DNA from: JBBDWZ01 sp050732575
Lineage (GTDB): Bacteria > Gemmatimonadota > Gemmatimonadetes > Longimicrobiales > RSA9
Direction: 5' to 3'
Assembly: GCA_050732575.1 (NCBI GenBank)
Contig: JBOHRF010000211.1
Coordinates: forward strand, 1-8,862
DNA: 8,862 bases
The notes beneath the pieces were generated by a model. The model was not told the DNA's origin. It did no database searches and saw only the letters and a program-made list of their open reading frames with translations. This document shows positions 1-7,252 of the stretch, one piece after another (position 1 is the stretch's first letter; every line of letters starts with the position of its first letter). The position numbers and the translations under genes are program-made.

Positions 1-127
1 CCGCCGGTGTCGCTGGCGCCAAAAGGTCCCCGACCGAGGCTTGGTCGACACCGAGTCGCTCGGGTTCGATACCCGGCACTGACGCGTGGGCGCAGGTGAG
101 TCCCCTGCCGCGATGGGCAACTCGTCC
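1..127. other. Edge region without a supported gene
   Basis: Nothing here can be called a gene with confidence. A plus-strand frame reaches a TGA at 80-82 and reads ...GLVDTESLGFDTRH with mostly G/C third positions, so it might be the last codons of a gene convergent with the hydrolase, but only about 26 codons are visible. The 7-base inverted repeat GGTGTCG (6-12) / CGACACC (46-52) competes with a smaller hairpin, CGACC (31-35) / GGTCG (43-47). A tRNA T-arm look-alike sits at 60-76 but no cloverleaf can be built around it. Confidence 0.3.
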
Positions 128-150
128 GTGATGGCCGAAGCGGCTATCAC
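128..150 (-). terminator. Hairpin downstream of the serine hydrolase, possible terminator
   Basis: GTGATGGCC (128-136) pairs with GGCTATCAC (142-150) over nine base pairs including one G-T, and a tenth G-C pair can close the loop further. It begins 25 bases past the hydrolase stop codon, the usual place for a transcription terminator of a minus-strand transcript. No T-rich tract follows on either strand, so it may instead act as a 3'-end stabilising structure or work with Rho. Confidence 0.45.
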
Positions 151-175
151 CATCCGGGAAGACGGGACGCTGTAT

Positions 176-1846
176 CTATCCGTCGGTGCGCACAAACCGA
201 AACCCAGTTACCCGTCCGGCACCGACGATGAAGCCCGTAATGCGGCCGTTGGCAGCACGCTGAAAGCGCAACACGCCGGCTGGCGACTGAAACGCATCGG
301 CAAAAACTGGGTCTAACACAATTTCCCCACTGCCGCGCACACTCAACTGTAGCCTGCCATTCTTTGCTTCTATGCGCCACGTGTGCGCGATTTCATCGCT
401 ATAGTAGTCGCCGGTATAACTTGCAAGCGTCGCCGTATCGGTTTTCGCGAGCAGCATACGTGTGTACGTGATTCGTTCGCCGGATGGAAGTGTTTCCTCG
501 AGCTGCACGACGCCCTTCGCCTGGCGGCTGAACACGTAGGTCACACCGGCAAGCGATCGAAAGCGCTGGTCGGCTAGCGGCATCAGCGCGGCTCCGCCAG
601 CCAACGAAAGCACACTGTCACGCAACTCGAGACGGCGCAGCTGTTCGGTGCCCGCGCTCCAGTAGGGCCCTGCGAATGGCGCCACCTGCTGCCTGGTCAG
701 ACTCACGACAGGTTCTGCAGGCGCGGTACTGGAAGTGACCGGGCTCACCGCTGGAAGTCGCTCGCCGAGCAGTGCCGTTGCCACGCGCTGGCTGAGATTC
801 GCCGCGTTTGCACTTGCCGCGTTGCAAAGCATCACAACCGTGAAATGCAGCCGCGGAAAGCGCATCAGATGTGCGCGATAGCCGCCATATGCGCCGCCAT
901 GTTCGATGGTCGGCTGGCCGCGGAAGTTGTTGTTGACCAGTCCGAATGCGTACGGAATGACCGAACCACCGTTCAGTTGCCCGCGCGTTACAGTCAGCGT
1001 AGCGAGCGCCGAATCACCAACGATTCGATTGTCGAAGTTGCGGGCCCACCGGGCCAGGTCTTCTACCGTCGTGTAGAGACCGCCATCACCCACGACGTCG
1101 AATCCGGGCACATTCAAACGCCATTCACCCGAACGCGGCGAGCCGTAGGCGAGCGCGCGATTCCTGATCAGCATCGTGTGATCATCCCGGAACTGGCTGT
1201 TGGTCATGCCCAGCGGCGCGAAGATATGCGCGTCTGCAAACTCGCGAAGTGACTGGCCGCTCACGCGCTTGACCAGGATGGCCAGCAGCACGTAGCCCGT
1301 ATTGCTGTAGAGGTGGCGTGCGCCGGGCTCGAAATTGAGCGCCTTCTGACGGCCGACCAGATCCAGGAACTGGCGCTCGGTGATCGGGCCGTCGGACGGC
1401 CACCCCGTCATACCGAGCAGGCCGAAGTAGTCGCGCAACCCGCTCGTGTGATGAATCAGGTGCCGCACTGTGATCGTGTTGCCGAATTGCGGCACTTCGG
1501 GCAACCATTTCCGCACGTCATCGTCGAGGGCGAGTTTGCCCTGTCGCGCCAACAGCGCAACCGCAAACGCCGTGAACTGCTTGGACACCGAGGCCGCGTA
1601 AAACGCCGTCGTCGGCGTGATCGTCAGGCCATGCTCCAAGCTCGCCATGCCAAAGCCCTGCGACACCACCGTTCTGGTACTGTCGACAGCTGCTACAGCG
1701 CAGCCGGGTGTACGCGTGGTATACGCGGCAAAGATCGAATCGATCGATTGAGCATGAACGGGCGCGGCGATTGCGCCCGCGATGAGTGCCAGGCTGAATA
1801 CTCCCCATCGTCCACGCGAGGCGCCGAGGGCTGATGCGTTTGCCAT
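176..1846 (-). CDS. Secreted serine hydrolase, beta-lactamase/PBP (class C-like) family
   Basis: A 556-residue exported hydrolase of the family that includes class C beta-lactamases, D-aminopeptidases and esterases. A signal peptide covers residues 1-32, with probable cleavage after VHA. The catalytic domain is about 35-365. It has the SxxK nucleophile motif S86-V-S-K89, the class C-type YxN motif Y180-S-N182, and H316-G-G in place of the KTG box, which is common in non-beta-lactamase members. Residues about 386-556 form two similar beta-rich units (about 386-466 and 472-554), each opening with a Y-containing FxGxY/YxGxY turn, like the lipocalin-like C-terminal domains (DUF3471 type) of related peptidases. 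The ATG is preceded by GGAGA (1851-1855) at good spacing. It lies downstream of susD, separated by a strong hairpin, so it is probably the distal, less expressed gene of the locus. The substrate is unknown; peptide, ester or amide hydrolysis in the periplasm or outside is inferred. Confidence 0.93.
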   Translation of the reverse strand: MANASALGASRGRWGVFSLALIAGAIAAPVHAQSIDSIFAAYTTRTPGCAVAAVDSTRTVVSQGFGMASLEHGLTITPTTAFYAASVSKQFTAFAVALLARQGKLALDDDVRKWLPEVPQFGNTITVRHLIHHTSGLRDYFGLLGMTGWPSDGPITERQFLDLVGRQKALNFEPGARHLYSNTGYVLLAILVKRVSGQSLREFADAHIFAPLGMTNSQFRDDHTMLIRNRALAYGSPRSGEWRLNVPGFDVVGDGGLYTTVEDLARWARNFDNRIVGDSALATLTVTRGQLNGGSVIPYAFGLVNNNFRGQPTIEHGGAYGGYRAHLMRFPRLHFTVVMLCNAASANAANLSQRVATALLGERLPAVSPVTSSTAPAEPVVSLTRQQVAPFAGPYWSAGTEQLRRLELRDSVLSLAGGAALMPLADQRFRSLAGVTYVFSRQAKGVVQLEETLPSGERITYTRMLLAKTDTATLASYTGDYYSDEIAHTWRIEAKNGRLQLSVRGSGEIVLDPVFADAFQSPAGVLRFQRAANGRITGFIVGAGRVTGFRFVRTDG

Positions 1847-1885
1847 TGCGTCTCCATAGCAGATCGACTTGCGGTCAGTAAAGGA

Positions 1886-1923
1886 AGAGGGCGGGAGTCG
1901 ATACCACTAACTTCCCGCCCTCT
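1886..1923 (-). terminator. Strong hairpin between susD and the hydrolase gene
   Basis: AGAGGGCGGGA (1886-1896) pairs perfectly with TCCCGCCCTCT (1913-1923), an 11-bp G/C-rich stem with a 16-base loop. It starts 18 bases after the susD stop. On the minus strand it is followed by TCCTTTACT, a weak T-rich tail. This fits an intrinsic or partial terminator that ends most susCD transcripts. Only 40 bases remain before the hydrolase ATG, little room for a separate promoter, so partial read-through is a likely route to hydrolase expression. Confidence 0.7.
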
Positions 1924-1941
1924 GACGTAGGTCCGTCCCGC

Positions 1942-3243
1942 CTATCTGAAGTTCGGATTGTTGATGCGCTCCACATCCGGAAGCGGCATGCACCTGGTAG
2001 TGCCGTATGAACCGCCCTTGATCGGGTATGGAGCTCCTACCGCCGGAGTAAGCGGCAGGTTGTAACGGATGGCATCGCCGAGGTGCTGCCCTTCCAGGAA
2101 GAGCTCACGGCGCCGCTCATCGATCACCTGCTGGAGGATCACCGCGTTGTCTGTGCTGACGAACGCGGGTAGCCCCACACGCGTGTGCAGGTCGTTGATG
2201 ATGGTCACGGCCGCCTGGCCGTTCCCGGCCCGGACTTGCGCTTCGGCAATCATGAGCTGCGCCTCCTCCCAGGTCGCGATTTGAATCGGCGAAGACTCGG
2301 TAGCGTACTTGTCGGCGTACCAAACAATACTGACTGCATCGGCCCCACGCAGACCGCTGTTGGTAAGTCTGACACGAGGATCGGCCACACCACCAAAGCT
2401 GAGGTTGAAGTAGTCGTCCTCGACCGAGGCCCAGCGGAAGCGGCGGTTCCAGCGAGTAACCTTATTGGACGGCCGCGTAGCGATGTCAGTGAACGCTGCG
2501 TTCCGCACGAAATTGGCAGGCACCAACCGGGCATCTGCCTCGGCCTCGGCATAACGGCCCAGGTTGAGACGAGCACGGGCCCGGCCCACTCGGGCCAGGC
2601 CGAGCATGCTGGCGTCGTTGGATCCGCTCGCAAGAGCGCGTGTAAAACGGGCTTCCGCATTCTGAAAAACCTGCACGCGGGTCGATTCGCCGCCCGGCGT
2701 CAAATCATCGCCCAGCAAGACGGCCGAGCAGAAGCCCTCGCCTAGGAGCAAGTGGCTGTAGCCAGAGTAAGCTGCTGCGGTCGCGATGAGCAAGCTGCGG
2801 TTGGGCACCTGCTGTTCCGTGAAACTCTCCAGCTTTGAGAGTGCATTGTCCGCGGCAAAGCGCGCCATGTTCACCGGCTGATAGACGCTGATGATGTTGC
2901 CACCGGCGTCGCAAGTGCCCTGCGCATACGCGGCTCCAACCGCGGGGTTGAGGCTACGGCGATCATAATCCCAGGTAGCGGCGGCAAGCTGCGTATCCTT
3001 CAGCTCGTCACCGATCAGTCCGGTCGTGACGATGTAGTGCGAGAACGTACATTCGAAGTCGGCGACCGCACCCGCCACGAGCAGGGCCGCGTTACCCGGC
3101 CCCTCCAGAGTTTCACCGATCACGCGGCTGGGAGCATCGACTTCCAGGAGCGCGTCGCAGCCCGCAAGCACGAGTGCGAGCAGCGCGGGCAACCCGGGGC
3201 GCGCAACGGTGCGCATCATTTGCCTGATCATTCCCAAGGGCAT
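1942..3243 (-). CDS. SusD/RagB-like outer-membrane lipoprotein
   Basis: A 433-residue substrate-binding lipoprotein that would sit as a lid on the SusC channel made by the upstream gene. The N-terminus is a lipoprotein signal with lipobox L26-A-G-C29, so the mature protein starts at Cys29. Asp30 follows; in E. coli this +2 residue would favour inner-membrane retention, but SusD proteins follow other export rules. Family features are in the usual order: a helical TPR-like scaffold, with alanine-rich helices around residues 150-240; the segment WEEAQLMIAEAQVRAG at 325-340; IDERRRELFLEGQHLGDAIR at 374-393, the most typical SusD signature; and the C-terminal MPLPDVERINNPN motif. The length is somewhat short for the family (often 450-550). 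The start is fixed by GGAGG at 3249-3253, five bases before the ATG and 2-6 bases past the SusC stop, so translation is probably coupled to susC. The ligand is not predictable; neighbours give no glycoside hydrolase, so a peptide or other oligomer is as likely as a glycan. Confidence 0.94.
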   Translation of the reverse strand: MPLGMIRQMMRTVARPGLPALLALVLAGCDALLEVDAPSRVIGETLEGPGNAALLVAGAVADFECTFSHYIVTTGLIGDELKDTQLAAATWDYDRRSLNPAVGAAYAQGTCDAGGNIISVYQPVNMARFAADNALSKLESFTEQQVPNRSLLIATAAAYSGYSHLLLGEGFCSAVLLGDDLTPGGESTRVQVFQNAEARFTRALASGSNDASMLGLARVGRARARLNLGRYAEAEADARLVPANFVRNAAFTDIATRPSNKVTRWNRRFRWASVEDDYFNLSFGGVADPRVRLTNSGLRGADAVSIVWYADKYATESSPIQIATWEEAQLMIAEAQVRAGNGQAAVTIINDLHTRVGLPAFVSTDNAVILQQVIDERRRELFLEGQHLGDAIRYNLPLTPAVGAPYPIKGGSYGTTRCMPLPDVERINNPNFR

Positions 3244-3254
3244 GGTTGCCTCCG

Positions 3255-6200
3255 TCAGAAGTTGAAGTTGATCGTGGTGATGAACTGCGCGAGCTGCGGC
3301 GTGTTATCCTGCTCCAGACGGGCGTGCAGGTTAACCAGGAAATACGCCTCGGGATCAAGCCCGGTCCATTGGGTCCACGTGTGCAGGTTGCGCGCTGCGA
3401 TGCTGACGGTCGCGCGCCGGGCGCCGACCTTGTTCGCCCAGCGATCAGGCACTGTGTAACTTGCCGAGACCTCGCGCAGTCGCGCGAAGCTCGCGTCATT
3501 GATCACAAACGAAATAAAACGTGCGTTCGACTGCATCTCCGCAATCACCGCCGGATCATATTCTTGCGGGACCAGGTTCTCCCGGCATATGAAAAAGATC
3601 TGGCAGCGCACGCGCAGGTTGTTGTCAAAATGTTTGTGGCCGCCCTTGAAATCGATCTGGCCGTAAAGGCGGAGTCGGTCGAAAAGCGTGATGGTGGGGC
3701 TGAACGAGCCCTCCCATTTTGCTGACGCCGGTCCCAGATAAACACGCGGCGCAATCAGGTTACCATTGGCATCGAGACAGGCCGTCGTGCCGCCAAACCC
3801 GTCATCGCACAGCTCGGGTGTCGCGCGACCGGCCGCATCGAGCCGGGCCGTCAACACGCGCTCCCGAAACCAGGCGCCGACGGGATAGCCGATCTGATGC
3901 CGTTGGCTGCCGAGCGTTATGAAGCACGCACTCGTAGTGAAGCGCTGCTGGCCCGAGCATGCCTCGGGTGCGTCGCCGCTCAGCCGGACTACCTCGTTGT
4001 CATTCGTGGACAGGTTGAAGACCAGATCGACATCAACGTTGCGGCGCTGCACGGCGAGCGCCTTTAGTTGAAGCTCCAGGCCCTGGTTCTTGATCTCGCC
4101 GGCGTTTACGAAAATGTTGCCGGGGAAGCCGAAGGATGGCGCGACGTCCTTGAGCAGAATCGCGTCTTCAGTTTTCTGATGATAGAACGTAAAATCGATC
4201 CCTAACCGTTCCCGAAGCAAACCCGCCTCGAAGCCCAACTCGATCTCCGTGCCGCGTTCGGGTCCGAGTGAGGGGTTGCCCAGAAACTGTGCCGTAACGG
4301 CCGGCGTGCCCGCACCGGTCGTGATGGGCTGGAAGGTACGCAATGCTGCGAAATTGTCGGGCTGCTGCCCGGACTGGCCATAGGCACCGCGCAGTTTGAG
4401 GGTGCTGACCAGCGGCAAGCGGAAGAACGGCTCCTCGTTTATTACCCACGACAGGCTGACTTTCGGATAATACACGAGGTCGAAATCCTGGCCGAATGCG
4501 CTGTTGTCATCGGCCCGCAAGGCAGCCGTCGCGAACAACCGATCTTTCCAGGAGAATTGCTGTTCGCCGTACACGCCTACAGTCGCGTTCTCCACGTAGT
4601 CGTCGAAGCCCGTGGTGATCGCGGTGGCCGAGATCGTCTTCAGCTCGGGCGCAGGGAATTGTCGTCCGAAGGCGCTCGCAACATCGATGAACTTGCGGTA
4701 ATACTGCGCGCCGAACGACGTGCGTGAACTGATGTCGGATGTGACCCGCCTGTTAACGGTTCCGCTGTAATCGACGGTGGTATAATTGACGCCCCGTCGC
4801 CGCTCGAACTTGGAGCCGAGCAGCTGATCGCCGACGAAGAAATTGGACATGTAAGGATCAACCTGCCTCTCTACCAACTCCTCATCGTTCTCATTCGTAA
4901 GGTCCAGCCCGAGCGCGAGCCGGTGTGAAAACCAGCCGAATGGACGGTGGTTGACCTGGAGGCTACCGGTTACGCGGCTCACCTCCTGTAGCTCGTCTAT
5001 GTAATTCCAAATCGCCTCCGGTGGGTTGAACAGGAACCCCCGGCGCGGCGTGTCCTTCAGATTCGGGTTGTTGAAGAACGTGGAAAACCAGATGCCTCCC
5101 GCGCCCGCCTCCAGCGCGAGATTCGTGCGGCTATTGGTCACGCCCAAACTGGCGTTGAGATCGAGCTTGCTATTAGGCGCCACCGAGACGTTGGCGCGAC
5201 CGCTGAAACGCCACAGCTTGTTCACCGGCTCGACCCCTTCTTCACGATCGTAATCCAAAGCCAGGTAATAGCGTACCACATCGGTTCCGCCACTCAGGTT
5301 GCCGCTGTACCCCTGTACCTGCCCATTCTTGAAGATCGGCCCGCATTTGACGGACGGGTCGATCGACTGCGCCAGATTCTGCTCACACAGCGCCCGTCCC
5401 GGAGCGCCTTTGTTTTCGTTTTCGACAATGTTGAACTCGAAAATCTGCTGCGTCGTAGGATCGCGCGCCCACGTGGTCGGGATCCGCCCCTCCGGGTTCA
5501 TGAACCAGGACGTGCCCTGGCGCACCGTAAGGTTGAAGCCAGGCCGGTCACCAGGACGGCCCTTCCTCGTGATGATCTGAATCACGCCGTTGGCCGCCTC
5601 GGTGCCATAGAGCGTGGCGGCCGCGGGGCCCTTAATGATCTCGATGCTCTCGATGTCGTCGGGGTTGATGTCGTTTAAGCGCGAGATCACCGACGATCCG
5701 AACGCCTGGATGGTGATGCCGGAGGACACTTCGTTATTCGTGCGCACGCCGTCGATGTAGATGAGCGGCTGATCGTTCAGGGAGAAGCTGTTCGTGCCTC
5801 GGATGCGCACGCGTGGTCCCGCGCCGATCATGCCGGTTCCGGGCTGAATTACCACGCCCGGCGCCCGGCCGTTGAGCAGACTCCCGACATTCAGGACGGG
5901 CGCCGTCTCGACCACTCCAGCGGCATCGATTCTGGTTACCGTGTTCCCGATCGAACGCTTTTGAACGGCACCAGCGGTCCCGGTCACTACGATCTCGTCG
6001 AGCTCAACGGCACTCTCTTCGAGTTGCATCCGGACGTTGGTATCGCCAACCGAAACCGCGCGCGTCGTAGTGCGGTAGCCGATGATCACGATTTGAACCT
6101 GGGCGGTCTGACCCGTTAGCCCGCCGATGCGGAATCGGCCGGCCATATCGGTCAGTGTACCGCGCTGCCCACCGACGATAACAACCTGGGCGCCCGTCAG

Positions 6201-6377
6201 TGGACGCTGCGTGCGGGCGTCCGTGACTGTGCCAGCGATCACGCCTTCCTGCGCTTCCAACAACGCAGGAAGAGCGACAAGCGCCGTGCAGGCCAGCAGG
6301 ATGACGGCTTTATGAACCCGCCCGGGTTCGTCCAGGCAACGACAGATGCGACTCCCTATGTTGGCTTGTGATTGCAT
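3255..6377 (-). CDS. SusC/RagA-like TonB-dependent outer-membrane transporter
   Basis: A roughly 1040-residue TonB-dependent transporter that, with the SusD-like lipoprotein, would import a substrate across the outer membrane using energy from TonB-ExbBD. I start it at the ATG at 6375-6377, six bases after a perfect GGAGG (6384-6388); the ATG just before it (6378-6380) is the alternative. The frame is open further up to 6473, but that would overlap the regulator gene and has no ribosome binding site. Residues from this start: signal peptide to about 43 with hydrophobic core AVILLACTALVALPALL; carboxypeptidase-regulatory-like (CarboxypepD_reg) domain about 45-120, GTVTDARTQRPLTGAQV onward; TonB box LDEIVVTG at 126-133; plug about 136-272 with RIRGTNSFSLNDQPLIYIDG and the SusC-type NDINPDDIESIEIIKGPAAA; then a beta-barrel to the C-terminal TTINFNF ending in Phe, as outer-membrane barrels do. 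There is no N-terminal STN domain, so signalling through an anti-sigma factor is unlikely; control by the adjacent FCD regulator is more plausible. Confidence 0.95.
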   Translation of the reverse strand: MQSQANIGSRICRCLDEPGRVHKAVILLACTALVALPALLEAQEGVIAGTVTDARTQRPLTGAQVVIVGGQRGTLTDMAGRFRIGGLTGQTAQVQIVIIGYRTTTRAVSVGDTNVRMQLEESAVELDEIVVTGTAGAVQKRSIGNTVTRIDAAGVVETAPVLNVGSLLNGRAPGVVIQPGTGMIGAGPRVRIRGTNSFSLNDQPLIYIDGVRTNNEVSSGITIQAFGSSVISRLNDINPDDIESIEIIKGPAAATLYGTEAANGVIQIITRKGRPGDRPGFNLTVRQGTSWFMNPEGRIPTTWARDPTTQQIFEFNIVENENKGAPGRALCEQNLAQSIDPSVKCGPIFKNGQVQGYSGNLSGGTDVVRYYLALDYDREEGVEPVNKLWRFSGRANVSVAPNSKLDLNASLGVTNSRTNLALEAGAGGIWFSTFFNNPNLKDTPRRGFLFNPPEAIWNYIDELQEVSRVTGSLQVNHRPFGWFSHRLALGLDLTNENDEELVERQVDPYMSNFFVGDQLLGSKFERRRGVNYTTVDYSGTVNRRVTSDISSRTSFGAQYYRKFIDVASAFGRQFPAPELKTISATAITTGFDDYVENATVGVYGEQQFSWKDRLFATAALRADDNSAFGQDFDLVYYPKVSLSWVINEEPFFRLPLVSTLKLRGAYGQSGQQPDNFAALRTFQPITTGAGTPAVTAQFLGNPSLGPERGTEIELGFEAGLLRERLGIDFTFYHQKTEDAILLKDVAPSFGFPGNIFVNAGEIKNQGLELQLKALAVQRRNVDVDLVFNLSTNDNEVVRLSGDAPEACSGQQRFTTSACFITLGSQRHQIGYPVGAWFRERVLTARLDAAGRATPELCDDGFGGTTACLDANGNLIAPRVYLGPASAKWEGSFSPTITLFDRLRLYGQIDFKGGHKHFDNNLRVRCQIFFICRENLVPQEYDPAVIAEMQSNARFISFVINDASFARLREVSASYTVPDRWANKVGARRATVSIAARNLHTWTQWTGLDPEAYFLVNLHARLEQDNTPQLAQFITTINFNF

Positions 6378-6384
6378 CATCAAC

Positions 6385-6419
6385 CTCCGTGGATTCGTTA
6401 AGATTCTCGGCTCCGTGGA
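6385..6419 (-). repeat. 9-base direct repeat in the susC leader, one copy holding the Shine-Dalgarno
   Basis: CTCCGTGGA occurs at 6385-6393 and again at 6411-6419 (plus strand), 26 bases apart. The copy nearer susC contains the GGAGG ribosome binding site in its complement. The second copy gives a decoy GGAG about 35 bases upstream of the start. This is the only patterned element I see in the 73-base gap between the regulator stop and the susC start; no convincing -35/-10 pair is visible there. It may be chance. Confidence 0.35.
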
Positions 6420-6450
6420 AGGGCGCGGTGCCAGTTGCGGAAGACCAGAA

Positions 6451-7170
6451 CTACCACGTGCCATGTTCGCCAACTGCTTCGATCACTCGTCGAAACCGCG
6501 CCGCCGCGTTTTGCCAGTTCGTCTCGGCCGCCCGCTTCGCTGCTTCCGGATCAGCCGCGCGGATCGCTGCTATGATCGCTTCGTGCTCGAGTACCGACTT
6601 CGAGATTTGACCCACCAGCGCGGCGACGTACATGCGACCGTATCGCTCGCTCTGCGCGACGACGATCCCGTAAAGGGAGAGAAGGCGAGGTCCGCCCGCA
6701 GCTTCTACGTAGCGAGCATGAAATTGTCGGTCGATTTCATATATGGCCGAAAAAGCGGCCGACCCGGACTCCATCGCCGCGCTGAGCTCGACGTTCAGAG
6801 TCTCCAGTTCGCCCGCTAGCCGGTCTCGCTCATGAGCGGCCGAGTTGGCCGCACCAGCGGCAGCAACGCCGTTCATCGCGCCGATGAGCGTGTACAGCTC
6901 TTCCATGTCCGCCACCGTGAGCGGCGCCACTATGTAGCGGGCGTATTTACCAGCAGTGACGGAAACCACGAATCCTTCGTAGGCAAGCTGCTGGAGCGCG
7001 GTACGCAGCGTGGCACGGCTGACGCCCAGGCGGAGTGCGAGCGGGCGCTCGATGAGTTGCGCCCCCGGGGCGAGCGGGCCGCGCACAATGAGGTCCCGGA
7101 GCTGGCCGTAAACATCCTGTGTCGCTCCGGCCTTCGAAATCCGAACTGCGCTGGCGGGTTTACCGGCCAA
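6451..7170 (-). CDS. GntR-family transcriptional regulator with FCD ligand domain
   Basis: A 239-residue FadR-subfamily regulator, probably controlling susCD. The N-terminal winged helix-turn-helix is at about 18-80, with LRDLIVRGPLAPGAQL and the recognition region LALRLGVSRATLRTALQQLAYEGFV. The all-helical FCD domain covers about 85-230 and normally binds an organic acid or similar ligand, often through a metal. Expected metal ligands D147, H151 (D-x3-H in IDRQFH) and H196 (LEHEAI) are present, but the position of the last His reads N218, and the arginine and glutamate usual in the first FCD helix are absent (LYTLIGAMNG). The start is uncertain: the only usable in-frame codon is TTG at 7168-7170 with a poor Shine-Dalgarno (GGA eight bases upstream). 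A TGGTCGACCA palindrome lies 18 bases upstream, probably its own operator. The stop is 73 bases before susC, so the genes may be co-transcribed. Confidence 0.88.
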   Translation of the reverse strand: MAGKPASAVRISKAGATQDVYGQLRDLIVRGPLAPGAQLIERPLALRLGVSRATLRTALQQLAYEGFVVSVTAGKYARYIVAPLTVADMEELYTLIGAMNGVAAAGAANSAAHERDRLAGELETLNVELSAAMESGSAAFSAIYEIDRQFHARYVEAAGGPRLLSLYGIVVAQSERYGRMYVAALVGQISKSVLEHEAIIAAIRAADPEAAKRAAETNWQNAAARFRRVIEAVGEHGTW

Positions 7171-7187
7171 ACTCAGCGTCCGTGATG

Positions 7188-7197
7188 TGGTCGACCA
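7188..7197. promoter_or_regulatory. TGGTCGACCA palindrome, candidate operator of the FCD regulator
   Basis: A perfect 10-base palindrome 18-27 bases upstream of the regulator start codon. FadR/FCD regulators recognise short dyads of the TGGTnnnACCA / TGGTnnACCA kind, so the match in form and place suggests autoregulation. A weak -10-like TATCTA on the minus strand (about 7207-7212) would put the palindrome at the transcription start. Against this, the same bases would be codons if translation began at the ATG at 7196-7198. Confidence 0.5.
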
Positions 7198-7236
7198 TTT
7201 TGTACTAGATAATGCCGACCACCTCAGAGGCGCAAG

Positions 7237-7252
7237 AACCCGGGGGCGGGCT
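7237..7252 (-). terminator. Weak hairpin at the end of the hydrolase remnant
   Basis: AACCCG (7237-7242) can pair with CGGGCT (7247-7252) around a GGGG loop, including one G-T pair. On the minus strand it overlaps the TAG stop of the hydrolase fragment and is followed by CTTGCG, not a real T tract. It could be a worn terminator; the stem is short. Confidence 0.2.

Noticed and set aside
60..84. tRNA T-arm look-alike (TCGGG, TTCGATA loop, CCCGG), which suggested a tRNA 3' end
   Set aside because: No matching acceptor strand, no CCA, and the only candidate anticodon arm (31-47) has a loop without the required T33. The pieces do not make a cloverleaf.
1..153. Minus-strand open frame from an ATG at 151-153 running off the window edge
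   Set aside because: No ribosome binding site, no recognisable protein pattern, and it would overlap the hairpin at 128-150; probably a chance open frame in GC-rich DNA.
845..1834. Long plus-strand open frames opposite the hydrolase
   Set aside because: They are antisense to a gene with clear catalytic motifs and have no family features; typical of high-GC antisense frames.
3246..3725. Plus-strand open frame opposite the end of the SusC-like gene
   Set aside because: Antisense shadow of a well-supported barrel sequence, no recognisable domain.
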